Source of the DNA: Tritrichomonas musculus
Lineage: Eukaryota > Parabasalia > Tritrichomonadida > Tritrichomonadidae
Direction: 5' to 3'
Assembly (NCBI GenBank): GCA_039105265.1
Contig: JAPFFF010000020.1
Span: forward strand, 1,815,001 to 1,879,000
DNA length: 64,000 nucleotides
This document shows, one piece after another, positions 19,508-30,400 of the stretch. Made by a program: the position numbers and the translations under genes. The notes beneath the pieces are model-generated. The model ran no database searches. It worked only from the letters and a program-made list of their open reading frames with translations, and was not told the origin of the DNA. How positions within the stretch are numbered: position 1 is the stretch's first letter; each line of letters begins with the position of its first letter.

Positions 19508-19921
19508 ATAAGTATTAAGGCAAAAAAATTGAGAGAAAAATCATAGATGTTTTAAAATGAATTTTTCAGAAAAACAAAAAGTTCTCTTAACGCATATAAA
19601 ACGGAAAGTTCTTTGGTAAACCATAAAGTATTAGATTTGATGGTCCAATTTTGACAATACTTAGTATATGTTCTAAAAAAAGCATTTTTTTCAATTTTTT
19701 TTTTTTATTTTTTATAAATTTCATTGAATTTCTATAAGAATTTATTTGTTTTAAATTATTAATTTATTTACATTGTACTTTACAAAATATATGATTTATG
19801 ACTGATTTTTACCATACCATTTCGAAAAATAAACAAAAAGAGTTTAGATGAAAAATGGATCAAACTTTTTCAAAGCTCTTCACAAAAAAATAACAAAAAT
19901 ATTCTGAATAATTAAACAAAA

Positions 19922-22090
19922 ATGGAAGGTGGAAACCAAATGTTTTACCAAAATTGTTGCGCTTCTTTTAGTGAATTTGACAAACTCGAATACGAAAAAA
20001 AAATTCAATACTTAGTTAATCAAGTTTCACAGCTAAATAATGAAAATGAAGATAAAAATATTATTATTGCAGAATTAAACAACAAAATACACAAATTAGA
20101 AAAATTAACTAGAGAAATGGAGAATGTGATACGATCCCGTCAATATATCATAGAACAATTGTCAATTCGTATTGATAATTTAAAAGATGAAATATCTCAA
20201 ATGAGATCACCAGAAATGCAAATACAAACAACTTCAATTGACAGTAATAATCAATCTTTCACTGAAAACAGAATAGGAAACCCAAATTTTGGAAAATGGT
20301 TAAATATCAAAAAGATGGAGAAAAACCAAAACAATGAAAATACTGAAACTATTAAGCATTTAAAAGCAACCATTGGAAAATTAAAAAAAAAGATAGAAGA
20401 TATGGAGAAAAAAGAAAAAAACGGTAATAAAAAAGTCCAAAAATTAAATAATATTTTTAGAGAACTTTTTGAATTGAGTGATGTTGTTATAAACCATAGA
20501 AAATATAGTTCAAAATTAATTAATTTTTCGTTTTTGTTATATAGGCTTTCACCATCTTCTTATCAATTGCTCCGAGTATATATGCCTTTCCCTTCACATA
20601 GCAAAATTTATGAGCATATTAATCTTTATTTACCACCAATAATTAATGGTTTAAAAGCCAATGAAATATGCAAAATCCCGCATCAAACAATTTATTATGC
20701 TTCTCAATCCAAGAAGCCAGTTCCGATAAATCTCGGAATTGATGCTATATGTGTTGTTGCATCTAGCAAATATGCACATACACATATTGAAAATTTGTAT
20801 TCGTTCACAATTTATTTACAACCGCTTGGTTTTGATAAAAAGTGCTTGCCTGTTCGCTTAATTGAGAGCAAGTCAGGAATAGGAAATAAAGAAATTGTAA
20901 ATATTCTTTTACAAACAAGCCAAGAATTAAAAAGATTTAATTTTGAATCAAAATTTTTATCATTTGACGGAGATCACTGCTATAATGTTCTACATCAGGA
21001 GTATTTCAAAATGTATGAAGAGTTTTTAGAATCAGGAAATATTATGGGAGTAATATACAAAATGAAAGATATATTGAATCTGGCTCTAGCTGATTATCTG
21101 CATATGATGAAAAACCAGAAAAGTAGATTTCTTAAAAATGTAATTTCACTTGACAAGTCAGGGACGAAAACTTTTTCAATAAGTGATTTACTTCATGAAC
21201 TTGGATTTGACAAAACATATTTAAATGACCAGACGCAGCTTGGTGCAATGCGAGACGGTTTAGCTCTTCAACTTTTTGATATGAATAACATTAAACAATT
21301 ATTTGAAAAAGGCAAGTACACATTAGTAATGGGTTTATTACCATTATCATTAGTAAACTTCTCAATGAGGTCAACGAGTTTGCCTATAAATTCAAGAGTT
21401 CATGCACTATTGCTATGTTTTTGGTTATGTAGTATGCATCTTAAAATTATTAAATCAAGAGATAAATCATTAATAGGCTTGACCAAAAATAAAAACAAAA
21501 AGTTCGTAACCTTTTTATCAATAATTGCTCTCAAAAGGTTAATGAATACTTTGTTGTCTATAATCATAGCTCTATGTTCAGGGTATGATTCACTTTGTCT
21601 TGATCGTCTAGGTACTCATTGTATAGAATTATTTTTCGGTTTGATTCGTGGCTTTTCAAAAGGAGTCGACGGTTGGGACACATTTTACAGAACAATAGGG
21701 AAGACCATTATGGCTCAAGAATCATTAAATGAGCTCAACATAAAACCAGTTATTAAACATAGAGCAAATTTGGCGGGTGTTGTTATCACCGACAAATTTG
21801 ACATGTCACTTTTGCAAAAAATATCTTCAGATGCATTTCAAACAGCCAAAGACCTATTTAATTATTTGACAACATCAAATAATATTACAAACATTCTAAA
21901 TAGGTTTCAGCGTTGGTTAAACTCAATGGCCCCATATTTTCCTTCTCCGAAAAAGTGCACAAATCCAACTTCAGGCGTTAAAATAATAGCTCGATTAGTT
22001 AATGCATCAAAAAAAGAAAAAGTAGATAATGATCCAGATGATGAAAATGAAGAAGAGGAAGAAGAGGAAGAAGAGGAAGAGTTAGAATGA
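19922..22090 (+). CDS. transposase (P-element/THAP9-like), apparently intact
   Basis: The 722-aa product has an N-terminal coiled coil (about 20-110 and 135-180) that could mediate oligomerisation, then an RNase-H-like body. Notable motifs are 'LSFDGDHCYNVLHQEYF' (about 345) with an Asp in a DG.H setting, and 'GTHCIELFFGLIRGF' (about 570). The latter resembles the 'D.LE.FFS.IR' motif at the catalytic Glu of P/THAP9 transposases. The C-terminus is a long Glu run. No THAP zinc finger is visible, so DNA binding must use another region. It is the only gene of the transposon and shows no break. The exact superfamily is inferred; Kolobok or another 8-bp group is possible. Confidence 0.7.
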   Translation: MEGGNQMFYQNCCASFSEFDKLEYEKKIQYLVNQVSQLNNENEDKNIIIAELNNKIHKLEKLTREMENVIRSRQYIIEQLSIRIDNLKDEISQMRSPEMQIQTTSIDSNNQSFTENRIGNPNFGKWLNIKKMEKNQNNENTETIKHLKATIGKLKKKIEDMEKKEKNGNKKVQKLNNIFRELFELSDVVINHRKYSSKLINFSFLLYRLSPSSYQLLRVYMPFPSHSKIYEHINLYLPPIINGLKANEICKIPHQTIYYASQSKKPVPINLGIDAICVVASSKYAHTHIENLYSFTIYLQPLGFDKKCLPVRLIESKSGIGNKEIVNILLQTSQELKRFNFESKFLSFDGDHCYNVLHQEYFKMYEEFLESGNIMGVIYKMKDILNLALADYLHMMKNQKSRFLKNVISLDKSGTKTFSISDLLHELGFDKTYLNDQTQLGAMRDGLALQLFDMNNIKQLFEKGKYTLVMGLLPLSLVNFSMRSTSLPINSRVHALLLCFWLCSMHLKIIKSRDKSLIGLTKNKNKKFVTFLSIIALKRLMNTLLSIIIALCSGYDSLCLDRLGTHCIELFFGLIRGFSKGVDGWDTFYRTIGKTIMAQESLNELNIKPVIKHRANLAGVVITDKFDMSLLQKISSDAFQTAKDLFNYLTTSNNITNILNRFQRWLNSMAPYFPSPKKCTNPTSGVKIIARLVNASKKEKVDNDPDDENEEEEEEEEEEELE

Positions 22091-22237
22091 AAATCTTTTT
22101 TTTTTCTTTTTTTTATTTCATTTCATTAAATAAATGATAATTATTTATTAATATTTTAATAAAAATATATTTTATTTATCATCATTTTTATTATTATTTT
22201 TATTATTTTTGAGGAAAATAACTTTTTATATTTATTT

Positions 22238-23141
22238 AGAGGTGAGGCTGCGAAAATTTTTGGTATTTTTTAATAATATTAATACATATTATTTTATTCC
22301 AGAATTAAATGCTATTTATGATAATTTCACTAATACTTTTTTCAGATTTTTAGCTATAAATCTATTTTTAAAATTGAATAGCTTCTATCTTATTATAATT
22401 TCAATTTTATCTTAATAAAAAAATTCTATTTACGCAAAATAATAAATAATTTAATTATCAATATTTAATATATAGATGTGAATATAATATTAAAATCTTC
22501 GACTAAGAATTATAAATCAAATAATGATTTTTTATGATTTAACTAACTATCATCATATTATAAGCATGATTTTTTTGGTAAATTATTGATAAATATTAAA
22601 ATAAATACTTATTGTGAGGTTGATACCAAAATAAAAACAAATGAAATTATTTAGATATTTGTGAAGTTTACATCATTAACGTATATAGAATTATATTCAA
22701 TATTAAACCTCAACCCTAGCTAAAATTGTAAAAAATTTTTTAAAAATATTTTGATATGTTTGCCAGCACCAGATAAGTTAAGAGATGAACTATAGTTATC
22801 CCTTTGATCTTTAATATAGAAGAAAATTTCTCTTTAAATTGAAAAATTTTTTTTTGAATTTTGACCAAAAACACATTCATTGAATAGCTTTCTTATTAAA
22901 AAATAGAGATCATCTATATACAAATGCAATTTAATGGTTGAAAAGAAAAAATAATGACGAATATAGGAATTATGACATTTTGAAATATCAATACAATTTC
23001 AATTTTTTTTGATTAAATCTGAAAAAAAGTATATGATATGAAAAGGTAACAACACCATAATACTATATTTTTAATTTATTTTTAATTTTGTTGATTATTA
23101 TTCCTAAAAAAGTTCATTTAAAATTTCGCAGTCTCACCTCT
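22238..23141. mobile_element. nested 904-bp non-autonomous element (AGAGGTG ends, 8-bp TSD)
   Basis: Near-identical inverted ends begin AGAGGTGAGGCTGCGAAAAT on the left and AGAGGTGAGACTGCGAAATT on the right. ATTTATTT is duplicated at 22230-22237 and 23142-23149. There is no meaningful ORF inside. It lies within the 3' flank of the P-like transposon, so it arrived later. AGAGGTG ends and 8-bp duplications suggest hAT-type mobilisation, and the 1,380-bp element at 41555 has the same first seven bases. Confidence 0.9.
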
Positions 23142-23481
23142 ATTTATTTTGGTTCTTTGAAAAATTAAAGATACGAAAAAGACTTAATACAGGATATTTT
23201 TATTTATATAATAAATATTTTAGTAATATATAAATATAGATGATTGTAAAAATATTTTTGCCTTTTATATATCATTTTAAATTATTGCAGAAAAAATGTA
23301 TAAAATAAAATTATTTTTGAAAATAACCGTTATTTTTCTGAAGAATAATAATTTCGATTTTTCTTGAAATTGTATGGTAGTTTTCATTTCATAATAAAAT
23401 ATTATTTTAATAAATAGTCATATGATATAAATCTAAAGTTATTTAAAATTCCTATGAAAAATGGCTTGCCTTAATACTTAT

Positions 23482-25912
23482 CATCAAAATCTTCTTTTTC
23501 TAATGATGATTTTCCAAGTATGAATTTATCTTGGTATAAAGTATAGTTTTTATTATTTTGCATATTGATTTTAGTTAATTTTGGTAAAATGCTACACCAT
23601 CCTTCTTGAAAATCAGTGAAGCTTGAAGGAATTGTCAGACTTTCTATTTGTAATCCGTAAAAAGCATCAATGCAAATGGTTTGAAGTTCAGAATCTGGTG
23701 AAAAATCAATTTGTGGAGATTCGCATTCAGAAAAAGCTCCACATCCAATTTTTTTAACATGTGTCGGTATAATTGTTTTAATTCTTGTTTGAGAAAAAGC
23801 TAAGTTGTCAATTATTTGAAGATTGGATTCTTTTGGTATTTCAACATGAGTTAACTTTTTGCAATAGTAAAATGAAGCATCACATATACGAATGACGCTA
23901 GGAGGTATTTTAATATTTTCAATGCAGGCGCATGTAAAAGCATATTTCTTAATGAATGTTAATTTTGAATTTATTCCAAATTCAACAGTTTGAAGATTTT
24001 TACAATTCAAAAATGTATACTCGTTTATTTCTGTTAAATTATCTGGTATATAAATACTTTTGATTGATGCTTTATAAAATGCTCTTGCTCCAATAAACAT
24101 AAGCTTAGAATCTTTTGGTATATCAACAGTATGAAGTTTGGTACATGAATAAAATGCATCTTCATAAATACGAATGAGATTTGGAGGTATTTTTATGCTT
24201 TCAATTGCAGATGCAGAAAATGCACCAGCTCTAATTTCTTTAAGCTGTGAATATGATGAAATTTCTACATTCATAAGTTTAGAACATCCTTCAAAAGCAT
24301 ATGATCCAATTACTTCAATAAAATCTGGAATTATAGCTTCTGTTATATCTCGAAAAGCCAAAATTAAAACATCATATTTTTCTTTTTCAGGTGAAGATTT
24401 TCCAAGTACAAATTTATTATCATATATCATATAATTATTGTTATTTTGCGTTATATTAATTTTGGCTAGCTTTTGAGTTTGGATACACCATCCTTCTTGA
24501 AGTTCTAGTGGACTGGTTGGAAATGATATTATTTCAATATTTGAATGATGAAATGCTTCCCTTTCAATTATTAGAAGTTGTGAATTTGGATGAATTTCAA
24601 CATTTTGAAGTTTTTTGCAGAATGCAAAAGCATGTCTGCAAACTTTTTTGAGATGATATGGAAGGATAATCTTTTCAATTGATGAAGAAGAAAAAGCATT
24701 GTTTTCTATTATCTGAAGCTTTGAATTTATAAGAATTTCGATGTTTTTAAGTTTTTTGCATTCATTAAAAGCATATTTGGCGATGATTTCAATAAAATCA
24801 GGGATAATTACGCTCTCAATATCACGAATTGAAAAAACAAGAGTATCATAATATTCTTTCGTTGGTGATGATTTTGAAAGAATAAAGTTATTATCATATA
24901 TTATATAAAATTGATTATTTGGACTTACATTTATTTTGTTTAGTTTGGGTGTTTCTTTGAAGCATCCCTCTTTAAGTTCTTTTAAATTTGCTGAAATTGA
25001 AATGCTTTCGATTGATGAATATGCAAAGGCTTCTTTTTCAATTATTTGAAGATTGGAATCATTCTCTATATGAACATGTTTTAATTGGTAACAAAAATAA
25101 AAGGCTCGTTTGTCTATTTTAATCAATGAAGAAGGAATATTGATGCATTCTAAAGAACAGCTGACGAATGCATTTCGGCCAATCAATTGGAGTTTTGAAT
25201 TAATTGGGATATTGATTTCATGAAGTTTTTCACAATAAAAAAAAGCTTCTTCATGAATTTCTTGAAGATTTACAGGAATCGAAAAACATTCAATTTGAGA
25301 ACGATAAAACGCTCTTTCACCAATTGTTAAAAGTTTTGAGTCTACTGGAAATTGAATTGTTTTAATGTATTGTGTTTTTTTGAATGCCTTTTTATAGATG
25401 CCAATAACTGTGTATTCATGACTTTCATGATTTATTTTACTTGGAATTATTATTGTTGTTTTTTCAAATATACAACCAACCACTTCTGCTGTTTTTTGGA
25501 TTTCATTAATCGAATATATAAGGCAATCTTGTTTGATATTATTATAATTATGATTTTCAATCATTATTTTTGATCTTCTAGAGTATAAATAATTGTCTAG
25601 CCAAAAAGACAATTCTTCTGCTGTATTGCCTATATTATCATCGATTTCGCTGATTTCCTCATTGGCATCTCTATAATCAATAATATTTACATGATAATCA
25701 GACATTTCATCACATAAATAAAATATATATGATATAATTTCACTTGATACATTTTGTTGATCTAAATGTTTCAATCCCATTTGTAATCTGTTAATTATGT
25801 CAGACAACTTTTGTTCAAATTCTTCAGGTTTTTTGATCCATAATTGAAAAATGACATCAACACTTTGCAGGAAATCATAATTTATAGCATCACTGTCTTC
25901 AATAAGGTCCAT
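23482..25912 (-). pseudogene. BspA-like LRR protein gene, 5' part, interrupted by the transposon
   Basis: A helical N-terminal region (residues 1-140, no signal peptide) is followed by about 25 LRR_5 units. The frame ends at 23471 only because TAA is supplied by the transposon's inverted repeat. The real gene continues at 19499. This 5' part contributes 2,431 nt and the 3' part 620 nt after removing one duplication copy. Their sum, 3,051, is exactly 1,017 codons including the stop. Long modules recur inside the gene, each with 'FILGKSSPEKE.YD' and 'IIPDFIE.I..YAF', showing internal duplication. Family members are thought to act in adhesion or protein binding, but this one has no anchor and may be cytosolic. 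The interrupted allele would give an 813-aa truncated protein. Confidence 0.93.
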
Positions 25913-26201
25913 TTTAAATTTGAATCTGAAATTTTATTTTATAAAACCTGCCCAATATAAAATTAAGGGGGTACTATCCTTATGTTTATCTTTGTCTATA
26001 GATGAAATTAAAACGTAAATTTTTAATATAATAATAAATGAATTTTTTCTTGTTTAAATTTAAATTTGCTAGCAAAATTAAAATTTGTTTTTATAACCCA
26101 AATATATCTAATATTATTTGGTAACTTAAATTTATTTTCTTGATATATTTATATATTATCTTTGAAAGAATATAATTTAAATCCATGAGAAATCAATTGG
26201 A

Positions 26202-26312
26202 TCATCTGCGTTTGATAATTGTAAATCACTGACTCAAATCACAATTCCATCATCCATCAATAACATAAATAATATTGGAATTGGTTCTAATGTTAAAGTG
26301 ATAAAATCTTAA
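26202..26312 (+). pseudogene. C-terminal relic of a BspA-like LRR gene
   Basis: A 36-codon stretch, 'SSAFDNCKSLTQITIPSSI' then 'IGIGSNVKVIKS', ends in TAA. It closely resembles the C-terminus of the gene at 1-183. No upstream repeats are left, so it is a 3' fragment. Confidence 0.7.
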
Positions 26313-27450
26313 TTAAAAATTTTTAAAGCAACCTTTCTTACTTATATAATGTTTATTAGCCTGTTAAAATCAATTTGCAACTTTTATTGTTTTTAAATGA
26401 ATGATGGAACCGTGCTATTTTTTCTTCAATGGAAAATATAACTTAAAAGAAAGATTTGAGATATTTTTTATATAAATTATCGAAAAAACCAAAAAATATT
26501 TTAAATTATTGATAAACAAAAGGTTTTATTAGAATATCTTCGATGAAAACAGTTTTTTATTACATATCATATATAATTCACAATTATTTTTTTCTTATGG
26601 CTAATATTGAGGAATTAAAAATAATTAAACTATATATGTAAGTGTAATGATTAATAAAAATCTAGAAAATTTCTTTAATCTATCTCAGAATTGTATTTTA
26701 ATGTAAATTAAAATTGAATTGTAAATGATCGTTGTTATTTTATTTCCAAAAAAAAATAACGGTTAATATTTTATTTCCAAAAAAATCCAATCTATTTCCT
26801 AAACGGCTGTATTTATAATAAAATATTTGAAAGACCATTTATACCTGCACGCACACATTTCTGCATTCATTTAAATAAAATTTTTGAATATTTTTTTTTT
26901 CAAAAATTGAATACAAATTATTTTTTCAATACACGAAAGATTTATACTCTGAAATTTCTACACAATATTTTATGAAATTACGATACTCTGAAATTTTTAC
27001 TGGGAGTAAATTATTTCTTTAAATATTCCTATCAATATATGATAAACATATAATAATATATCAAATTAATATTTAAGAATACATATGTATTAATTAAATA
27101 ATATATATGTAAAATCGCAAATTCATACAATGCATGGATATCAACGTTTTAAATATTTTTAATTCAATATTTTTAAAATTTTATGTTTTTAAAAATTTAC
27201 AACATTTAAAAACTAGGTGTCCTACAGAAAAACAGGGTGTCCAATTCAATTTTTTTTCATAAAATAATAAGCAATTTTAAAAAACAACCAAATAAATATA
27301 ATATAAATATATGAAAAAATATATATATTAACATTATATATGATAAATATTTTTATTTTCAAAGATAATTCAGAATAATAAAAAATCGCAACAGATTCTG
27401 TTGAACAGAATTATTTTCAATTGAAAAACAATAAGACTTTATATTTGAAA
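26313..27450. other. long A+T-rich spacer
   Basis: No coding relic is visible. Small direct repeats occur near 26738-26790 (TTATTTCCAAAAAAA twice). The last part is the 5' flank of the M60 peptidase gene. Confidence 0.5.
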
Positions 27451-30400
27451 ATGACTTCTCAAACAAGCTTATTTTCGCTTGATGAAGGAACCGATTCCTT
27501 TGTTGCCGGAAGCAGTGGCAGCAATATCAAGAACAAATTCAACGACTTTATGGATAAAGTCCGCTATGACAAGAAGACTCGAATTATCCTTATTTCAGTT
27601 TGTGCAGGCGTAGTTGCTCTTCTTGTATTAATACTTGGTCTTGTATTTGGACTCCGAGCAGCAAATAAAAACAAAGTATTGTTTGTTAATAAATATCCAA
27701 CGATTTCAATTGCTACTTATTACGGTGAAATAACTGGTAAATGCAATCGAGTAAAGCCAGTTGAAGGAATACTCAATGAAGGAATCTGTCCAAACTATCC
27801 AAAATACGGATATACTTTATCAAGTGTAATTGGTTCTACTGACGATAAAGTTCAAAGTCGAACAAAGTTAGTTGAAGAATCTTCTTATTTAGCAGCATAT
27901 GGAACATCAAATGCCAATACAGGAGAATTAACCTCTGAAAAATACACTTGGATGGATAAAGATGGATATCTTTTCCAAGGAACAGTTTTAAATCCAGTAA
28001 AATCTCAACAAAAGTATGATGCATTAAAGAGTAAAATTGGTGAACAAAGAAGACTTTATAAGCATACTGGTTCAATTGGAAATTATCTTGGTAATGTATC
28101 CGACAATGAACAAGGTGTTGTTAAAAAGATAATACTTAATCCAAGAAGACACTCAAGATGTTATTCAGTTACAGGTTTATATGCTCCACCAGGAGAAGTT
28201 ATTAAAGTAGAATTCAGTAAAGCTGATATGGAAGCTACAGGTGGTATAGTCATTCATATTGGTCAGGCACTTTTTAATGGGCAAGCTAATAATATTTGGG
28301 AAGATAAAAATCAAATGCAAAGAATGCCTCATTTGTTAAATACTATGACAATTAACAAAAACACAGCAACACTTGATGAAAAAACTAATATTTATACTAG
28401 TTATATCGGCTCATTTATTGGTGGACCTATTTATATTAGACATACAAGTGCAATTATAACTGTTACTATTTCAGGTGCAGTTCCTTATCCTCATTTTATT
28501 TTGGGTGTAACAACAAAAGAAATGTACGAAGAAAGTCTAAAAAGTTCAGCACCATATTTCGATTTGGAAGTTTGGGATCTTGGAGTTTTACATTCTGGTC
28601 CTAGAATATATTCAGATCCATTCTCTTATGATGAAATTTATAGAGCAGCTATTCTTTGGGATAAAGTTTCAACTGTAACAACTTATAATAATATTCAAGC
28701 AGTAGTGTTTCTTTATGATCCTTTCGTAGCTGCTGGTGCTGCAGTTGCATTCCCAGGCCGTTCTTCAGTAAATTGTCCTTCAGGTTGGATGGGTTCATCA
28801 CTTAATTACAATTCTATAGTTACCGTTGGCGCTTGGGGTAATTTCCATGAATATCATCATAATTTCCAAGGTTATGGTGTTGGTGATGGTGGAGAAGTAA
28901 CAAATAACGCTTTGAATTTAGTATCTTACGCTTTATTCACTAAGATTTCATCTAATAGACGTATAGGTAATTATGGTGCTGAAGGTTTAGATTGTTGGAC
29001 AAGTTACACCAGTTCTCTTTATCCATTAAGTGAAGTTTTAAAAATCAAATATAGTGACCAAAGTCCAAGTAATGGTAACAAAGGACTTGCACTTTATGCA
29101 TGCTTACTTCATAATTTTGGTCCTGATGCTTTTACTAAAGTAAAAGGTGCAGGTGGAGGTCAAAGTTATAGTAATTATATGAATAAGTGGCAACAAGAAA
29201 CTCATAATAATATGTACTATTACTTTAATGAATTACTTGGTGGTACTGGTATTTCTGATGATGCAGATAGCAAGTATTCAATATTTGTTCCTATTAATTG
29301 TATATACCAAACTGGTAGAAGTTACTTATATTATAATGAAACAACTGATAAATATGATAAGAAATACTTCATATCAATGAGACCATTTGTAATTCCATAT
29401 GGTGAACCATTTGATATTGATTTAGGTAAATACACAATTGATAATGGACAATACCAATCTGGTAGTATATTATTGCCTACTAACCCTGATCGCTCTGATC
29501 GTTTTGATTATACAATTAAAAGTATTTCAAACCCTAAAAATGGTCAACTTAAAAAGATTGACGATCTTCATTATCAATACATTCCTGATAAAAACTCAGA
29601 TTATTTAACTTCAGGTGAAATTAAGGTTACTCTTGGAATTAGTGATAAAAAGAATCAACTTAAAGTTGATGATGTTGATCTTACTCTTGAATTTGAAATG
29701 TCACATGAAAAACTTAAAACAACTTTACAAAGAACAATATATACTTATGATGAATCTAAGATGTACAAAGATGCAACTGAAGCTTATAATAACAAATTCA
29801 ATGGCTATAATAATAAAGAAGAAGTAGCGCATACAAACCCAACTCAAAATTGTAATACCGATATTTGGCATTATCTTCTAAACGAGCCACATGACAAACA
29901 TCCAGATGCACCGGAATATTACTTCATACATGATAATGTAATTGAAGTAATTGATGGTAAACTTTATTTTTCTGATAATAGTAAGTATCGTGTATACTTA
30001 AGAGGAAGACATAATTTGGCAGTTTATTATTCATTAGATGGAAACAATTATGAATTAGGTGCAACAATTAAGAAGACTTATAGTAGTAGTGACAGATTCC
30101 AAACCAATGATAATTTGACTTACTTTGATGTAGAATTTTTAGAAGGAGGATCAGTTATTGTAGAAACATATCAAAATGAAAAAGTTCTAACTAAAAGTTA
30201 TAAATTAAATGCTGATAAGAATGGAGATATAAGAAATTTCTTATATTTCCAAGAAGTTCTAATTGATGAAGCTGTAAGTAAACCAAGTTTTATTGGTTTA
30301 GGTTTCAGTGAATGGGTTGTTGCAATATTTTCATTATCAACCAATTATCTAGATAAAGATTGTAATGAAGTTAGTGAAAATGATCCTAATGCTTATATTT

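Larger units (their letters stand above)
19508..23481. mobile_element. DNA transposon (3,974 bp, 8-bp TSD, probable P-element-like)
   Basis: The ends are perfect 16-bp terminal inverted repeats: ATAAGTATTAAGGCAA at 19508-19523 and its reverse complement at 23466-23481. Identical CATCAAAA duplications flank it. It carries one long transposase-like gene (19922-22090, plus strand) and a nested 904-bp element at 22238-23141, so the original transposon was about 3.06 kb. It sits inside the coding region of an LRR gene on the opposite strand. The 8-bp duplication suits P or hAT superfamilies, and the transposase favours P-like. Identical duplications, perfect ends and an intact gene indicate a recent insertion that might still be mobile. 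Confidence 0.93.

Noticed and set aside
22209-22415. 68-aa ORF across the left end of the nested element
   Set aside because: It crosses the element border and is hydrophobic low-complexity sequence.
27215-27245. AGGTGTCC repeated twice, similar to the AGAGGTGCGGACA element ends
   Set aside because: The two copies are in direct orientation, 25 bp apart, with no paired inverted end or duplication.
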